From: Gemmatimonas aurantiaca
GTDB taxonomy: Bacteria > Gemmatimonadota > Gemmatimonadetes > Gemmatimonadales > Gemmatimonadaceae
Direction of reading: 5' to 3'
Assembly: GCF_037190085.1 (NCBI RefSeq)
Contig: NZ_JBBCJO010000002.1
Location: forward strand, 434,001-498,000
DNA length: 64,000 bases
Shown here one piece after another: positions 52,209 to 60,363 of this stretch. The notes beneath the pieces were generated by a model. That model did no database searches, was not told the DNA's origin, and saw nothing but the letters and a program-made list of their open reading frames with translations. The first letter of the stretch is position 1. Each line of letters opens with the position of its first letter. The position numbers and the translations under genes are program-made.

Positions 52209-53902
52209 CGTGTCTCCAGCTCCTCCCGTGCGACGGGTGCGCGGCCGCTGCCACTCCGTCCGACCAGTTCAGCCGCACGCTCCGCTGCCGCGATGCCATG
52301 CCACTGTGCTTCCTCGAACAGACTCATGCCACTCAGATCGGCGTGGGCCGGAAACAGTCCCGGCGCCGGTTGCCAACGCTGCAACACGTCCACGCGTTCC
52401 AGCACCCCGGGCACCGGACGCGCCATCGCATGCCCCCAGCGCATGATGTCGATGCGGCTGATGCAGGACGCGATATCGGGGTGCGCACGCGACAGATCGT
52501 TCACGATCTCATCACGCCACGCACTCCAGGGACGTTGCAGCAACCACTGCCGACCCTCCGCGGATGGCCGATCGACCACGGCATGATACCATGTCCATAC
52601 GGCCGGCAGCGAGGGGTGACCGAGCAATTGATGACCGGCGTTCACGTATCCCAGCGAGGGACTGTCGTAGAGGACGTTGTCCCAGGCCAGGGGCGCCCCG
52701 CGTTCGTCGGGCCACCGGTGCAGGACGATGTTGGCCACCACCCACGGCGCGTGATCGAGTGTCACCGGCACCCGCATGGATGCGTCGCGATACACACGCG
52801 GCAGCACGAACAGCGGTGCCGCCCAGATGACCGCATCGGCGACGATGCGTCGGTCGGGTGTGTCCACGATCCAGCGGTTTCCGGAACGCGACAGTTGCCA
52901 CACGGTCTGGCCGGTGCGAATGCGAGGTGTGCCTTGGCGTGTCGTGCGGGCATTCAGCCGAGCCGTGAGCGCCTGTGCGATGAAGTCATTGCCTTCTGGC
53001 CAGGTGAGCGGTCCGTGTTCGTCGTTGTCACGCGCCGCGAAGTAGTGCACCGCTGCCCACGCGCTGGCCTGCGTGAGTGAGGCGCCAAAATCGTCGCGGG
53101 TGCCGTATTCCACCCACCAGCGCAGCGCAGGCGCCGTGAAGCCCTCCTGTCGCAACCAGGTATCGGCGGTGAGGGTGTCGAGCGCTTCCACCGCACGCGC
53201 CGTCCGCGCGGCAGCACCACCGGCCGCCACGGCCCGCCGACGCTCCCGATGGCCCATCGCGCCCGGCACGCGGAACATGCGGCTCGCGCGCCATTCGGCG
53301 ATCCGTTCATCGAATCGTGCGAACTGCGCCCGATCGGCCGCGCCGATCGCGTCGAGCGGCTCGAGTCCTTCGTGCCAGCGCCCGTGTTGCCAGAGACGTT
53401 CCTGCGGCGTGTGACACAGCGTGCGCTCGTCCCATTCGCCGTGTTCACTCAGCACACCCAGTTCGCGGAAGAGACGCCGCACATGGACCGCATCGACCGC
53501 CGGCACGGGCACATAGTGTGCCCCCCACGGCGCGCGCGCCTGTGGTGCCCCGGCCAGCGATGCCCCATCGGGACGCGCCGACCGTGCGTTGCCGCCCGTA
53601 TGCGCATCCATCTCGAGCAGCACCCAATCGGATACGCCGAGGCTGTCCAGTTGCCATGCCGCCGACAGGCCGCCCATGCCACCACCGACGATGGCAACGG
53701 CGGTGCGGTGCTCGGCGCGCGTGGATGGCGATGACGAGGCCGACGATTTCCAGCGTTCATCACGCACCGCATGGCCCTGTTCGCTGCCATCGGGCACGAA
53801 GCCACCGTCGATCACCTGCCCTTTGCGCGACAGCCCCACGAGTGCCGGCGCCAGCACCACGGCGCCGAGCGACTTGAGCAGATCCCGTCGACTGGGTGTC
53901 AC
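52205..53902 (-). CDS. FAD-dependent amine-oxidase-like protein with Tat signal
   Basis: The 565-residue flavoprotein has a Tat-type signal (SRRDLLKSLGAVVLAPALVG) and a Rossmann dinucleotide motif (AIVGGGMGGLSAAWQLDSLG) with the following acidic residue in LLEMDAHTGG. It also has a C-terminal FAD-closing segment (VPGVLERVDVLQRWQPAPGLFPAHADLSGMS). The arrangement is that of the flavin monoamine/polyamine oxidase family. It could oxidise a polyamine outside the cytoplasm, which fits the operon but is inference. The start is a GTG. It lies three bases after the spermidine-synthase-like gene. Confidence 0.82.
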   Translation of the reverse strand: MTPSRRDLLKSLGAVVLAPALVGLSRKGQVIDGGFVPDGSEQGHAVRDERWKSSASSSPSTRAEHRTAVAIVGGGMGGLSAAWQLDSLGVSDWVLLEMDAHTGGNARSARPDGASLAGAPQARAPWGAHYVPVPAVDAVHVRRLFRELGVLSEHGEWDERTLCHTPQERLWQHGRWHEGLEPLDAIGAADRAQFARFDERIAEWRASRMFRVPGAMGHRERRRAVAAGGAAARTARAVEALDTLTADTWLRQEGFTAPALRWWVEYGTRDDFGASLTQASAWAAVHYFAARDNDEHGPLTWPEGNDFIAQALTARLNARTTRQGTPRIRTGQTVWQLSRSGNRWIVDTPDRRIVADAVIWAAPLFVLPRVYRDASMRVPVTLDHAPWVVANIVLHRWPDERGAPLAWDNVLYDSPSLGYVNAGHQLLGHPSLPAVWTWYHAVVDRPSAEGRQWLLQRPWSAWRDEIVNDLSRAHPDIASCISRIDIMRWGHAMARPVPGVLERVDVLQRWQPAPGLFPAHADLSGMSLFEEAQWHGIAAAERAAELVGRSGSGRAPVAREELETR

Positions 53903-53905
53903 CGA

Positions 53906-55402
53906 TCAACGGTTGATGGCATCGAATTCGTGCTCGTAGTAGCGCACGAGCACCTGATCGTTCAACCGGTTGGCAAGTGCGGGCACCCGTTGCATGTCCG
54001 CCGGAAAGTCGAACAACGACGGAATGGTGGAGGCCGTGAGATACCGCAGGCCGGCGGGCACACTGGCCGGCGGAGCATAACTCTCCCGGCTCGCGATCAC
54101 GAAGCCCCATTCGCCGAAGCTGGGGACGTACACGTGATACGGCCACGTGCGCAGCCCCGCGCCCTCCAGCGTGGTGACGATGCTCCAGAACGACTGCCGC
54201 GCGAACATCGGCGACGTACTCTGCACGACCAGCGCCGCGCCTGGTGTCATGTGCTGCTGGACCAGTCGGTAGAACGCGCTCGTGTACAGCTTCCCCACGT
54301 GATAGTTGGACGGATCGGGGAAGTCGATGACGACAAAATCGAACTGCATGGCGTGGGCATCCAGCCAGGTGAAGGCATCGGCATTCACCACCTGCACGCG
54401 GGCATCGTTCAGCGAACCGGCATTGAGCGCGGTGAGCCGGGGATGCGTGCGGAAGAGCGCGGTCATCCCCTCGTCGAGGTCCACCAGCGTCACGCGCTGC
54501 ACATCGGGGTACCGCAGAATCTCGCGCACGGCCAACCCGTCGCCGCCACCCAGCACGAGCACATGTCCGCGCGCGCGCGCCGCGGCGAGCCCCGGATGCA
54601 CCAGCGCCTCGTGATAGCGGTATTCATCGCGCGACGCGAACTGCAGATGTCCGTTCAGGTACAGCCGCAGATCGTCCTTCCAACTGGTCAGCACGATGCG
54701 CTGGTACCTCGTGTCTTTGGCCAGGATGATGGGGTCGGCGTACATCCCTTCTTCGGCCAGCGTGGTGATGGCCTGCCCCTTCCAGAGTCCGCCGCCAAGC
54801 ACGAGCAGCGCCAGCACCCCCGTGATCTGCAACGACCGCCGCCGCGGCAGGGCGTCACGAAAGAGCCAGGTGCTCCACAGGCCCACCAGCACATTGATCA
54901 CACCGAACAGCAGCGCCGAGCGGACGAGTCCGAGCCGCGGCACGAGCAGCAGAGGGAACAGCAGGGACGCGAACAGCGCGCCGATATAGTCGAACGTCAG
55001 GACGTTGGCGACGACGTCCTTGAAACTGAAACGATCCCGCAGGATGCGCATCAGCAGCGGAATCTCGAGCCCCACCAGAATGCCGATGAGCAGCACGATG
55101 CCGTACAGCGTGGGCCGGAACGCATCGGTGTACGCGAACGACAGAAAGAGCAGCAGCGACGAGAGACCGCCCACCACGCCCACCAGCAACTCCACCTGCA
55201 CGAACCGCGAGACGACGCCTTTCACCACGAAGCGCGAGAGCCAGCTCCCGATGCCCATCGCGAACAGGTAGGTGCCGATGATGGTGGAGAACTGCGTGAC
55301 GCTGTCGCCCAGCAGATACGACGCGAGCGCACCGGCCACGAGCTCGTAGATGAGCCCGCAGGCGGCGATCAGGCAGACCGAAAGAAACAGCGCGAGTGGC
55401 AC
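53906..55402 (-). CDS. Membrane-bound spermidine-synthase-like protein
   Basis: The 498-residue protein has about seven hydrophobic spans in residues 1-205. A soluble aminopropyltransferase (SpeE-like) domain follows, with SRDEYRYHEALVHP and the AdoMet-type motif LGGGDG at 284-289. The acid-rich VDLDEGM and the catalytic-region VIDFPDPSNYHVGKLYT complete it. The latter resembles but is not identical to the DSTDP of classic SpeE. The enzyme would transfer aminopropyl groups from decarboxylated AdoMet at the membrane. With speD in the same operon, the substrate supply is local. The start is a GTG. Confidence 0.88.
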   Translation of the reverse strand: MPLALFLSVCLIAACGLIYELVAGALASYLLGDSVTQFSTIIGTYLFAMGIGSWLSRFVVKGVVSRFVQVELLVGVVGGLSSLLLFLSFAYTDAFRPTLYGIVLLIGILVGLEIPLLMRILRDRFSFKDVVANVLTFDYIGALFASLLFPLLLVPRLGLVRSALLFGVINVLVGLWSTWLFRDALPRRRSLQITGVLALLVLGGGLWKGQAITTLAEEGMYADPIILAKDTRYQRIVLTSWKDDLRLYLNGHLQFASRDEYRYHEALVHPGLAAARARGHVLVLGGGDGLAVREILRYPDVQRVTLVDLDEGMTALFRTHPRLTALNAGSLNDARVQVVNADAFTWLDAHAMQFDFVVIDFPDPSNYHVGKLYTSAFYRLVQQHMTPGAALVVQSTSPMFARQSFWSIVTTLEGAGLRTWPYHVYVPSFGEWGFVIASRESYAPPASVPAGLRYLTASTIPSLFDFPADMQRVPALANRLNDQVLVRYYEHEFDAINR

Positions 55403-55460
55403 GGCGTTCGGAAAAAGTCAGCGGCGCGAGGAACGTCCCGGCGGGTGCGGCCGGCGCCGC

Positions 55461-55670
55461 TCAGTGAATGGCCGCCGCGATGATGATGCCGAGCGCGATG
55501 GCCACCGATCCCATGAGAATGGCCGCCGACGTGTTCTGCTTCGTGCCGATCTCATCCCACAGCTTGCCGGGCGTGAGCACATCGATGATGACGAATGCCA
55601 CGATGAACATGACGACGCCGATGAGGCCGTAGACCGCCGTGTTGATCAGGTTCTGCATGAACGTGTCCAT
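55461..55670 (-). CDS. DUF350 (YjfL-like) membrane protein
   Basis: The 69-residue protein has two hydrophobic helices (NLINTAVYGLIGVVMFIVAFVIIDV and NTSAAILMGSVAIALGIIIAAA) joined by LTPGKLWDEIGTKQ. The KQN-S-A-A-I-L-x-G string marks the DUF350 family. In Escherichia coli the DUF350 protein YjfL is encoded beside a PspA homologue and a glutathionylspermidine-synthetase-like enzyme. It is one of two small membrane proteins in this operon. Confidence 0.85.
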   Translation of the reverse strand: MDTFMQNLINTAVYGLIGVVMFIVAFVIIDVLTPGKLWDEIGTKQNTSAAILMGSVAIALGIIIAAAIH

Positions 55671-55682
55671 GTGCCGCTCGCC

Positions 55683-55874
55683 TCACTTGCCGCGGGGCGT
55701 CCGCCCCGGAACGTAGTAACTGGAACGGTACGCGCCGGGGTTGTCGCGCACCGACTTGGGATTGTTCCTGCTCACCGTGGCCCGCGTGAGCGACCACCCG
55801 CGATACTGCGCGGTGCCCAACAGGCCGAGCACCAGCGCGGCCCAGACCACATACACTTTCGGTCCCATCAGCAC
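55683..55874 (-). CDS. Small membrane protein
   Basis: The 63-residue product has one hydrophobic helix (VYVVWAALVLGLLGTAQY) and a basic, Asn/Pro-rich tail ending in SSYYVPGRTPRGK. No family was recognised. It lies between DUF4178 and DUF350 genes with gaps of 12 to 15 bases, so it belongs to the operon. It is short but keeps the codon bias of its neighbours. The tail may be cytoplasmic and contact the DUF4178 proteins. Confidence 0.65.
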   Translation of the reverse strand: MLMGPKVYVVWAALVLGLLGTAQYRGWSLTRATVSRNNPKSVRDNPGAYRSSYYVPGRTPRGK

Positions 55875-55889
55875 GGACCTCCCGTCACG

Positions 55890-57215
55890 CTATTCATCAT
55901 CGTCGTCGTCATCGTCGCTCGAGGCCGGCGCATGATCACTCTCGGCCCAGCGCCGGCGCTCGAACGACACCGAGGGGGCCACGGCAAAGATCACGGGAAC
56001 GAGCAGGGCGATGAACGCCACCAGGTAGAATCCGTACACCGGCGCATCGCGGCGCACGCGCAACGTGTAGTTCACCACACGCCTCGCGGGCTCACCGCCC
56101 TCCGGCTGCACCCGCAGGAAATACCGCCCCGCCGGCACCGAGGCGAGTCGCACGGTTTCGTGCCGCGATCCTTCGGTCCACGATCCGTCGCTGTCCACGC
56201 CGTGATAGTAGCTCACCTGCCGGGATGCCTCGCGCGATTCGCCCGTGGTTTCATTGATCAGCGCGAACGACAGATAGAGCCAGTCGTTGTCGAGCGGCGA
56301 ATCGATATCGATGGCCACCACCGACGGACGTCCGTCCAGTTCGAACACATCCGTCACGAACGCCGCCTGGTCTTCCGTGCCCCGGGTGAACGAATAGGGC
56401 CTGCTCAGCACCGTGCGATTGCTGGCCAGCAGGATGTTCGCCAGGAACATCACCACCAGCACCACCATCGACATCGCGAAGAGCCCGAAGATCTGCTTCG
56501 GCAGGTGGCCGTAGGGGTTGGGCTGGTTGGCAAAGACGCCGATGGGGCGGATCAGGGCGTTCCGGTCGAGATTGAACGCCTTCGCGATCACGTCGGGCGG
56601 TGTGTACGTCCCCTGCGACCAGGTGATCTCCTCATCGTACCCTTCGGCGCTCAACAGATACGGGGGCGACACGAAATCCCGCGCGATGACCTCATCGCCG
56701 ACCTGCAATTCCCAGGGGAACTCTCCCAGCGCCGCGCTCGTGCGCGCCCGCGCCGTCTGGAAATGCTTGTAGGTAAGCCCGCCGTAGTCCACGGTGGGTT
56801 GTGCGCCACCACGCTCACGTTCGGGTTGCCGACGCAACTTCTCGATGACGTTCCAGTGGCCCTGATACTCCGACAGATAGATGAACCCGCGCCACGGATT
56901 GAAGCAGACGTATTCGGTCCACGAATAGTCCACCTCGTCCACGGTGATGGTGACCATCTGACAGCCGATCACTTCCCACGGGGCTCCTTTCCAGGTGCCG
57001 CGCGTGCCCAGGGGAATCCGCGGTGTGAGACGAAGCTGCCCACCCCGCTGCAGAATGCGGAGATTGGCGTCGGTGGCGTCGAGTGTGGCGCCGCATGCGG
57101 CACACACCACGCTCACCGCCCATCCCATCGCATGCAGTTCGATGGCCGCGCCACAGGCGCTGCAGTTGAGTGCCGCCGCTCTGGGGACCCGGAGGGCAGG
57201 CGTGGGCATCGTCAT
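55890..57215 (-). CDS. DUF4178 protein with zinc ribbon and C-terminal membrane spans
   Basis: The 441-residue product starts with a zinc-ribbon (NCSACGAAIE ... VVCAACGATL), then a DUF4178 domain (GTWKGAPWEVIGCQMVTITVDEVDYSWTEYVCFNPW, WNVIEKL). The C-terminal half has a span near AMSMVVLVVMFLANILLA, an extracytoplasmic beta domain and a final span (YGFYLVAFIALLVPVIFAVAPSV), ending in an Asp-rich tail. The start at 57215 was chosen because its ATGA overlaps the stop of the upstream gene; an ATG four codons earlier is possible. DUF4178 proteins occur in polyamine-related membrane operons. Confidence 0.82.
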   Translation of the reverse strand: MTMPTPALRVPRAAALNCSACGAAIELHAMGWAVSVVCAACGATLDATDANLRILQRGGQLRLTPRIPLGTRGTWKGAPWEVIGCQMVTITVDEVDYSWTEYVCFNPWRGFIYLSEYQGHWNVIEKLRRQPERERGGAQPTVDYGGLTYKHFQTARARTSAALGEFPWELQVGDEVIARDFVSPPYLLSAEGYDEEITWSQGTYTPPDVIAKAFNLDRNALIRPIGVFANQPNPYGHLPKQIFGLFAMSMVVLVVMFLANILLASNRTVLSRPYSFTRGTEDQAAFVTDVFELDGRPSVVAIDIDSPLDNDWLYLSFALINETTGESREASRQVSYYHGVDSDGSWTEGSRHETVRLASVPAGRYFLRVQPEGGEPARRVVNYTLRVRRDAPVYGFYLVAFIALLVPVIFAVAPSVSFERRRWAESDHAPASSDDDDDDDE

Positions 57216-57865
57216 GTCTCTCGCCATCCCTCGAACTCGCGCAGATTGCGGAACGCGAGGTCGTCGAAGCCGAGATATTCACCCAGATAGAGCAGCGGGG
57301 GATGTTCGGAGCCGTCGATGGTGGCGAACCGACCGTCGACGCTGGTGAGATCGATGAATCGTGAAGTGCCGCGATCGTAGCTGGTGAACGGCAGTTCGCC
57401 CTCGGTGCCGAGGTAGAAGGCCGTGGTGATGGTGGCGACCTGGTACGTGGTGTCGCCCCAGGTGTAGCGCTCGCCGACCTGCACACGCGCCCCATCGGGC
57501 ATGTCGGCGCCAGCGCCCACTTCCACCGTCATCGCGTATTCGAGCTGCGCGTCGGACAGCCACGCACTGCGTCCGTCGTTCATGAGGCAGTGCCATTCGT
57601 TCCAGCGCCCACGCGCCCAGCCATACGTGAGGCGGCCGATCACCACGAACGTGCGTTCACGCCAGCGCCCTTCGGTGCCGATCTGAATGGGCGAACCGGT
57701 GGCCGGAAAATCGGCCTGCTCGCCCACCTTGGCGAGATCGAGATCCTGCCGCACGAGTACCGAGCGGCAGTAGGGACATGTGGTCTGCACGGCCTGCGCC
57801 CAGAGGAACCGCACCGGCGCACCGCAGTTGGGGCAGGTCGCGCCGTGCGGCTGTGGCACCGTCAT
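57212..57865 (-). CDS. DUF4178 protein with N-terminal zinc ribbon
   Basis: The 217-residue soluble protein has a zinc ribbon (CPNCGAPVRFLW ... TTCPYCRSVL) and two DUF4178-like repeats (GSPIQIGTEGRWRERTFVVIGRLTYGW and ARVQVGERYTWGDTTYQVATI). It lacks membrane spans. It resembles the N-terminal half of the neighbouring DUF4178 protein, so the pair arose by duplication. Both ends are coupled by ATGA overlaps: to speD upstream and the second DUF4178 gene downstream. Function is unknown. Confidence 0.82.
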   Translation of the reverse strand: MTVPQPHGATCPNCGAPVRFLWAQAVQTTCPYCRSVLVRQDLDLAKVGEQADFPATGSPIQIGTEGRWRERTFVVIGRLTYGWARGRWNEWHCLMNDGRSAWLSDAQLEYAMTVEVGAGADMPDGARVQVGERYTWGDTTYQVATITTAFYLGTEGELPFTSYDRGTSRFIDLTSVDGRFATIDGSEHPPLLYLGEYLGFDDLAFRNLREFEGWRET

Positions 57866-58320
57866 CGCGACGACTCCGCGGCGATCGCGCTCGCGCTTGT
57901 GTCCGTGTCCGTGGCCGTGGCCGCGACGGTGGCCGCGACCGCGCCCGTCCCCGTGGGCACGTACTCCCGCGTCAGTGCGCGCACGAGCACCCCGTCGGCG
58001 CCGAGCAGATCGTGCAGTCGGTCGGACCAATTCCACGGCGCGCGTGGCGTGCAGCAGAACAGATTGATGCAGGCCGACGCGTGTTCTGGAAATGTGTGCA
58101 CCGTCAGATGCGACTCGGCGAGCATCACCATGCCGGTGATGCCACCTGGCGCGGGAAACCGGTGCCACTGCGCCGGTGCCACCGGATGCAGCGACAGTTC
58201 GTCGGTCATCGCGTCGAACAGCGCCTGCAATGCAGGCAGGCTGGCAAGGCGCCCGGGATCACACCCGAACGCCTCCACCACCCACTCCTGTCCTGCGATC
58301 GCGGTTGCGAAAGGCTTCAC
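57862..58320 (-). CDS. speD: S-adenosylmethionine decarboxylase (SpeD)
   Basis: The 152-residue proenzyme makes decarboxylated AdoMet for aminopropyl transfer. The self-cleavage motif is ES-H with Ser70 as the pyruvoyl precursor (LAESHLTVHTFPEH). His75 and Cys90 follow at the spacings seen in the bacterial type-1b enzyme (five and twenty residues after the Ser). A 30-residue Thr/Ala/Asp-rich tail follows the conserved end, encoded by imperfect GTGGCC/GTGTCC hexamers. The GTG start lies inside a gap after the SPFH gene; a GGGAC Shine-Dalgarno precedes it. Its stop overlaps the DUF4178 gene. Confidence 0.9.
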   Translation of the reverse strand: MKPFATAIAGQEWVVEAFGCDPGRLASLPALQALFDAMTDELSLHPVAPAQWHRFPAPGGITGMVMLAESHLTVHTFPEHASACINLFCCTPRAPWNWSDRLHDLLGADGVLVRALTREYVPTGTGAVAATVAATATDTDTSASAIAAESSR

Positions 58321-58352
58321 CGACGCGTCCCGTGCGGTTCCGGGGAAGCCGG

Positions 58353-59366
58353 TCAGCTCTGTGCCGTACCGCAGGCAGAGCAGAACTTCGCGATGGACGG
58401 CAGTCGCGTTCCGCAGTTGGTGCAGAACTTCGCATCGGCGGTGGGAGCCACCGGCACGGCCATGCGTTCGGGCGGAACGGCCACACCCGGCGCCTGTGGG
58501 GCACCGGCGGCACCGGTCAAGGCGTTGCTGATGACACCACCGAGCCCCACCCCGGCGCCCAGGCCGGCGGCCAGACCGGCCATGCCCCCTTCGTTGGCCG
58601 CAGCGATCGGGATGGCCTGCGCCGCCTGGAACTGCGTGTACGTGCGCATGTCGCCGATGATGTTCATCGAGATGCGTTCGTCGAGCCGCTTCTGCAGTTC
58701 GTCGGGGAGCGAGAGGTTCTCCACCGTGAACGACTCGAGCCGGAGCCCCAGCTGTTCGAACGCCGGCTGCACCGCCGCGGCGATCTGCGTGGCGAGCTGC
58801 GCCTGATTGGCGGCCATGTCCAGGAACGGCACCTGCGCATTCGCGAAGGCCGTCGTGAATCCCGCGATGATGGCGTTGCGCAATGCCGGCTCGAGCTGCG
58901 TCACGGTGTATTCCGCATCCGTGGCGCCCACGTTCTGCTGGAACACCGCCGGATTGGTCACGCGGAAGCCATACATGCCGAACGCCCGCAGACGCACCGC
59001 GCCGAACTCCCGATCGCGGATGGTGATGGGCTGCTGCGTGCCCCACCGCTGTCCCGTCTGGACGCGCGTGGAGAAGAAATACACGTCACTCTTGAACGGC
59101 GACTCGAAAGCCTTGTCCCAGTTCAGGAGGTTCGTGAGCAGGGGCAGATTGGACGTGATGAGCGTGTGCAGCCCCGGACCGAACGCATCGGCCGCGCGCC
59201 CTTCGTTCACGAACAGCGCCAGTTGCGACTCGCGCACCGTGAGCTTCGCCCCGCTCTGGATCTCCATGTCCTGCATGGGGAAGCGGTACATCAGCACACC
59301 CGGACCGGATTCGGTCCACTGGATGACGTCGATGAATTGCTTGCGCAGGAAATCACCAAGGGACAT
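58353..59366 (-). CDS. SPFH-domain protein with C-terminal zinc ribbon (YdjI-like)
   Basis: The 337-residue protein has an SPFH/virion-core-like domain (DVIQWTESGPGVLMYRFPM, then GAVRLRAFGMYGFRVTNPAVF) and a helical region (DERISMNIIGDMRTYTQFQAAQ). A Gly/Ala-rich segment follows, then a C-terminal zinc ribbon (KFCTNCGTRLPSIAKFCSACG). Bacillus subtilis YdjI is of this kind and is encoded in the pspA-like ydjF operon. It is the first gene of the nine-gene operon. The ATG at 59366 has a GGAG Shine-Dalgarno nine bases away; a TAGGAT at 59409-59414 may be the -10 box. Confidence 0.85.
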   Translation of the reverse strand: MSLGDFLRKQFIDVIQWTESGPGVLMYRFPMQDMEIQSGAKLTVRESQLALFVNEGRAADAFGPGLHTLITSNLPLLTNLLNWDKAFESPFKSDVYFFSTRVQTGQRWGTQQPITIRDREFGAVRLRAFGMYGFRVTNPAVFQQNVGATDAEYTVTQLEPALRNAIIAGFTTAFANAQVPFLDMAANQAQLATQIAAAVQPAFEQLGLRLESFTVENLSLPDELQKRLDERISMNIIGDMRTYTQFQAAQAIPIAAANEGGMAGLAAGLGAGVGLGGVISNALTGAAGAPQAPGVAVPPERMAVPVAPTADAKFCTNCGTRLPSIAKFCSACGTAQS

Positions 59367-59494
59367 GGAGCGGCTCCGGAAGACGGGTGACACGAACGGG
59401 GTCAGAGCATCCTACGACGATCGGGCGTCGGTGGTGTCATGCCGGCCTTGCCGGCGGGCCTGCACCAGCCGCCCTACGCCGGCCCTGCACAGCC

Positions 59495-59962
59495 TTACAC
59501 GCAGTACCGATCGAACGCCGCCGTCAGGTCACCGGCGATTTCCGCGGCACTGCGCCCTTCGATGTCACGGCGCTCCAGCATGAACACCACGTCCTGCCCC
59601 TTCATGAGGGCAATGCTGGGCGACGACGGGCCATAGCCGGTGAAATATTCGCGCGCCCGTTCGGTGGCGTCGCGGTCCTGGCCGGCAAACACGGTGGCGC
59701 TGACATCGGGCGTGACGTCGTGCTCCAGCGCCATCGCCACGGCGGGCCGGGCGTTCCGCGCCGCGCAGCCGCACACCGAGTTCACCACCACCAGCACGGT
59801 GCCGGTGTTGTCGCCCAGACGGGCATCCACCTCGGCCGCCGAGCGCAGTTCCTCGACCCCGAGACGCGTCAGCTCCTGACGCATGGGAATCAGCAGTTGT
59901 TCGGGATACATCGTCCGATCCGGTTGATACGCGGTCAGGAAATCGATCGGGGAATCGATCAA
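59495..59962 (-). CDS. Bacilliredoxin (BrxA/BrxB, YphP/YqiW family)
   Basis: The 155-residue thioredoxin-fold protein has the characteristic CGC motif (NSVCGCAARN, Cys64 and Cys66) and the FAGQDRDATERAREYFTGYGPSSPS string. Family members remove bacillithiol from proteins in Firmicutes and related phyla. The start codon overlaps the stop of the GroES-like gene by four bases, so the two are co-translated. Its presence suggests a low-molecular-weight thiol of the bacillithiol type, which is inference. Confidence 0.9.
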   Translation of the reverse strand: MIDSPIDFLTAYQPDRTMYPEQLLIPMRQELTRLGVEELRSAAEVDARLGDNTGTVLVVVNSVCGCAARNARPAVAMALEHDVTPDVSATVFAGQDRDATERAREYFTGYGPSSPSIALMKGQDVVFMLERRDIEGRSAAEIAGDLTAAFDRYCV

Positions 59963-60351
59963 TAGTCGGGAATGTCTTCCCGCGGCTCACGCACCAGCGC
60001 GAGAATGGCCGCCTGCGGCACCACGAGATACTGCTCGTTCTCGAAGGTGATCTCGACGGCCGCCTTGCGGAAGAACAGGGCGTAGTCGCCCACCTGGGCC
60101 TGCATCGGCACGAAACGGGCTTCCCGGTTGCCTCCCCCGATCCGCCACGGTTCGTCGCCCTGATCGGCGAGGTCCGGGAGCGCGAGCCCCGGACCCGTGG
60201 AGACGATCTCCCCACCCTGCACCGCCTGGTTGTCCACGGCAGTCGGGGGCAGATAGAGTCCCACCTTCGACCGCTGTTCACCGTCCTCGACTTTCACGAG
60301 GACGCGGTCACCGACGACGATCAGACGCTTGTGCGAACGGTTGTTGGCCAT
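59959..60351 (-). CDS. GroES-like co-chaperonin paralogue
   Basis: The 130-residue protein has the Cpn10 fold: RLIVVGDRVLVKVEDGE...GLYLPPTAVDNQAVQGGEIVSTGPG, and a later GDYALFFRKAAVEITFENEQYLVV. An insertion of about 25 residues (LPDLADQGDEPWRIGGGN region) sits between the two halves where classic GroES is continuous. The usual mobile loop is recognisable but altered (SKVGLYLPP). It is coupled to the bacilliredoxin gene rather than to groEL. It may be a specialised co-chaperonin for redox-damaged clients. Confidence 0.85.
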   Translation of the reverse strand: MANNRSHKRLIVVGDRVLVKVEDGEQRSKVGLYLPPTAVDNQAVQGGEIVSTGPGLALPDLADQGDEPWRIGGGNREARFVPMQAQVGDYALFFRKAAVEITFENEQYLVVPQAAILALVREPREDIPDY

Positions 60352-60363
60352 ACCGGAATCTAG

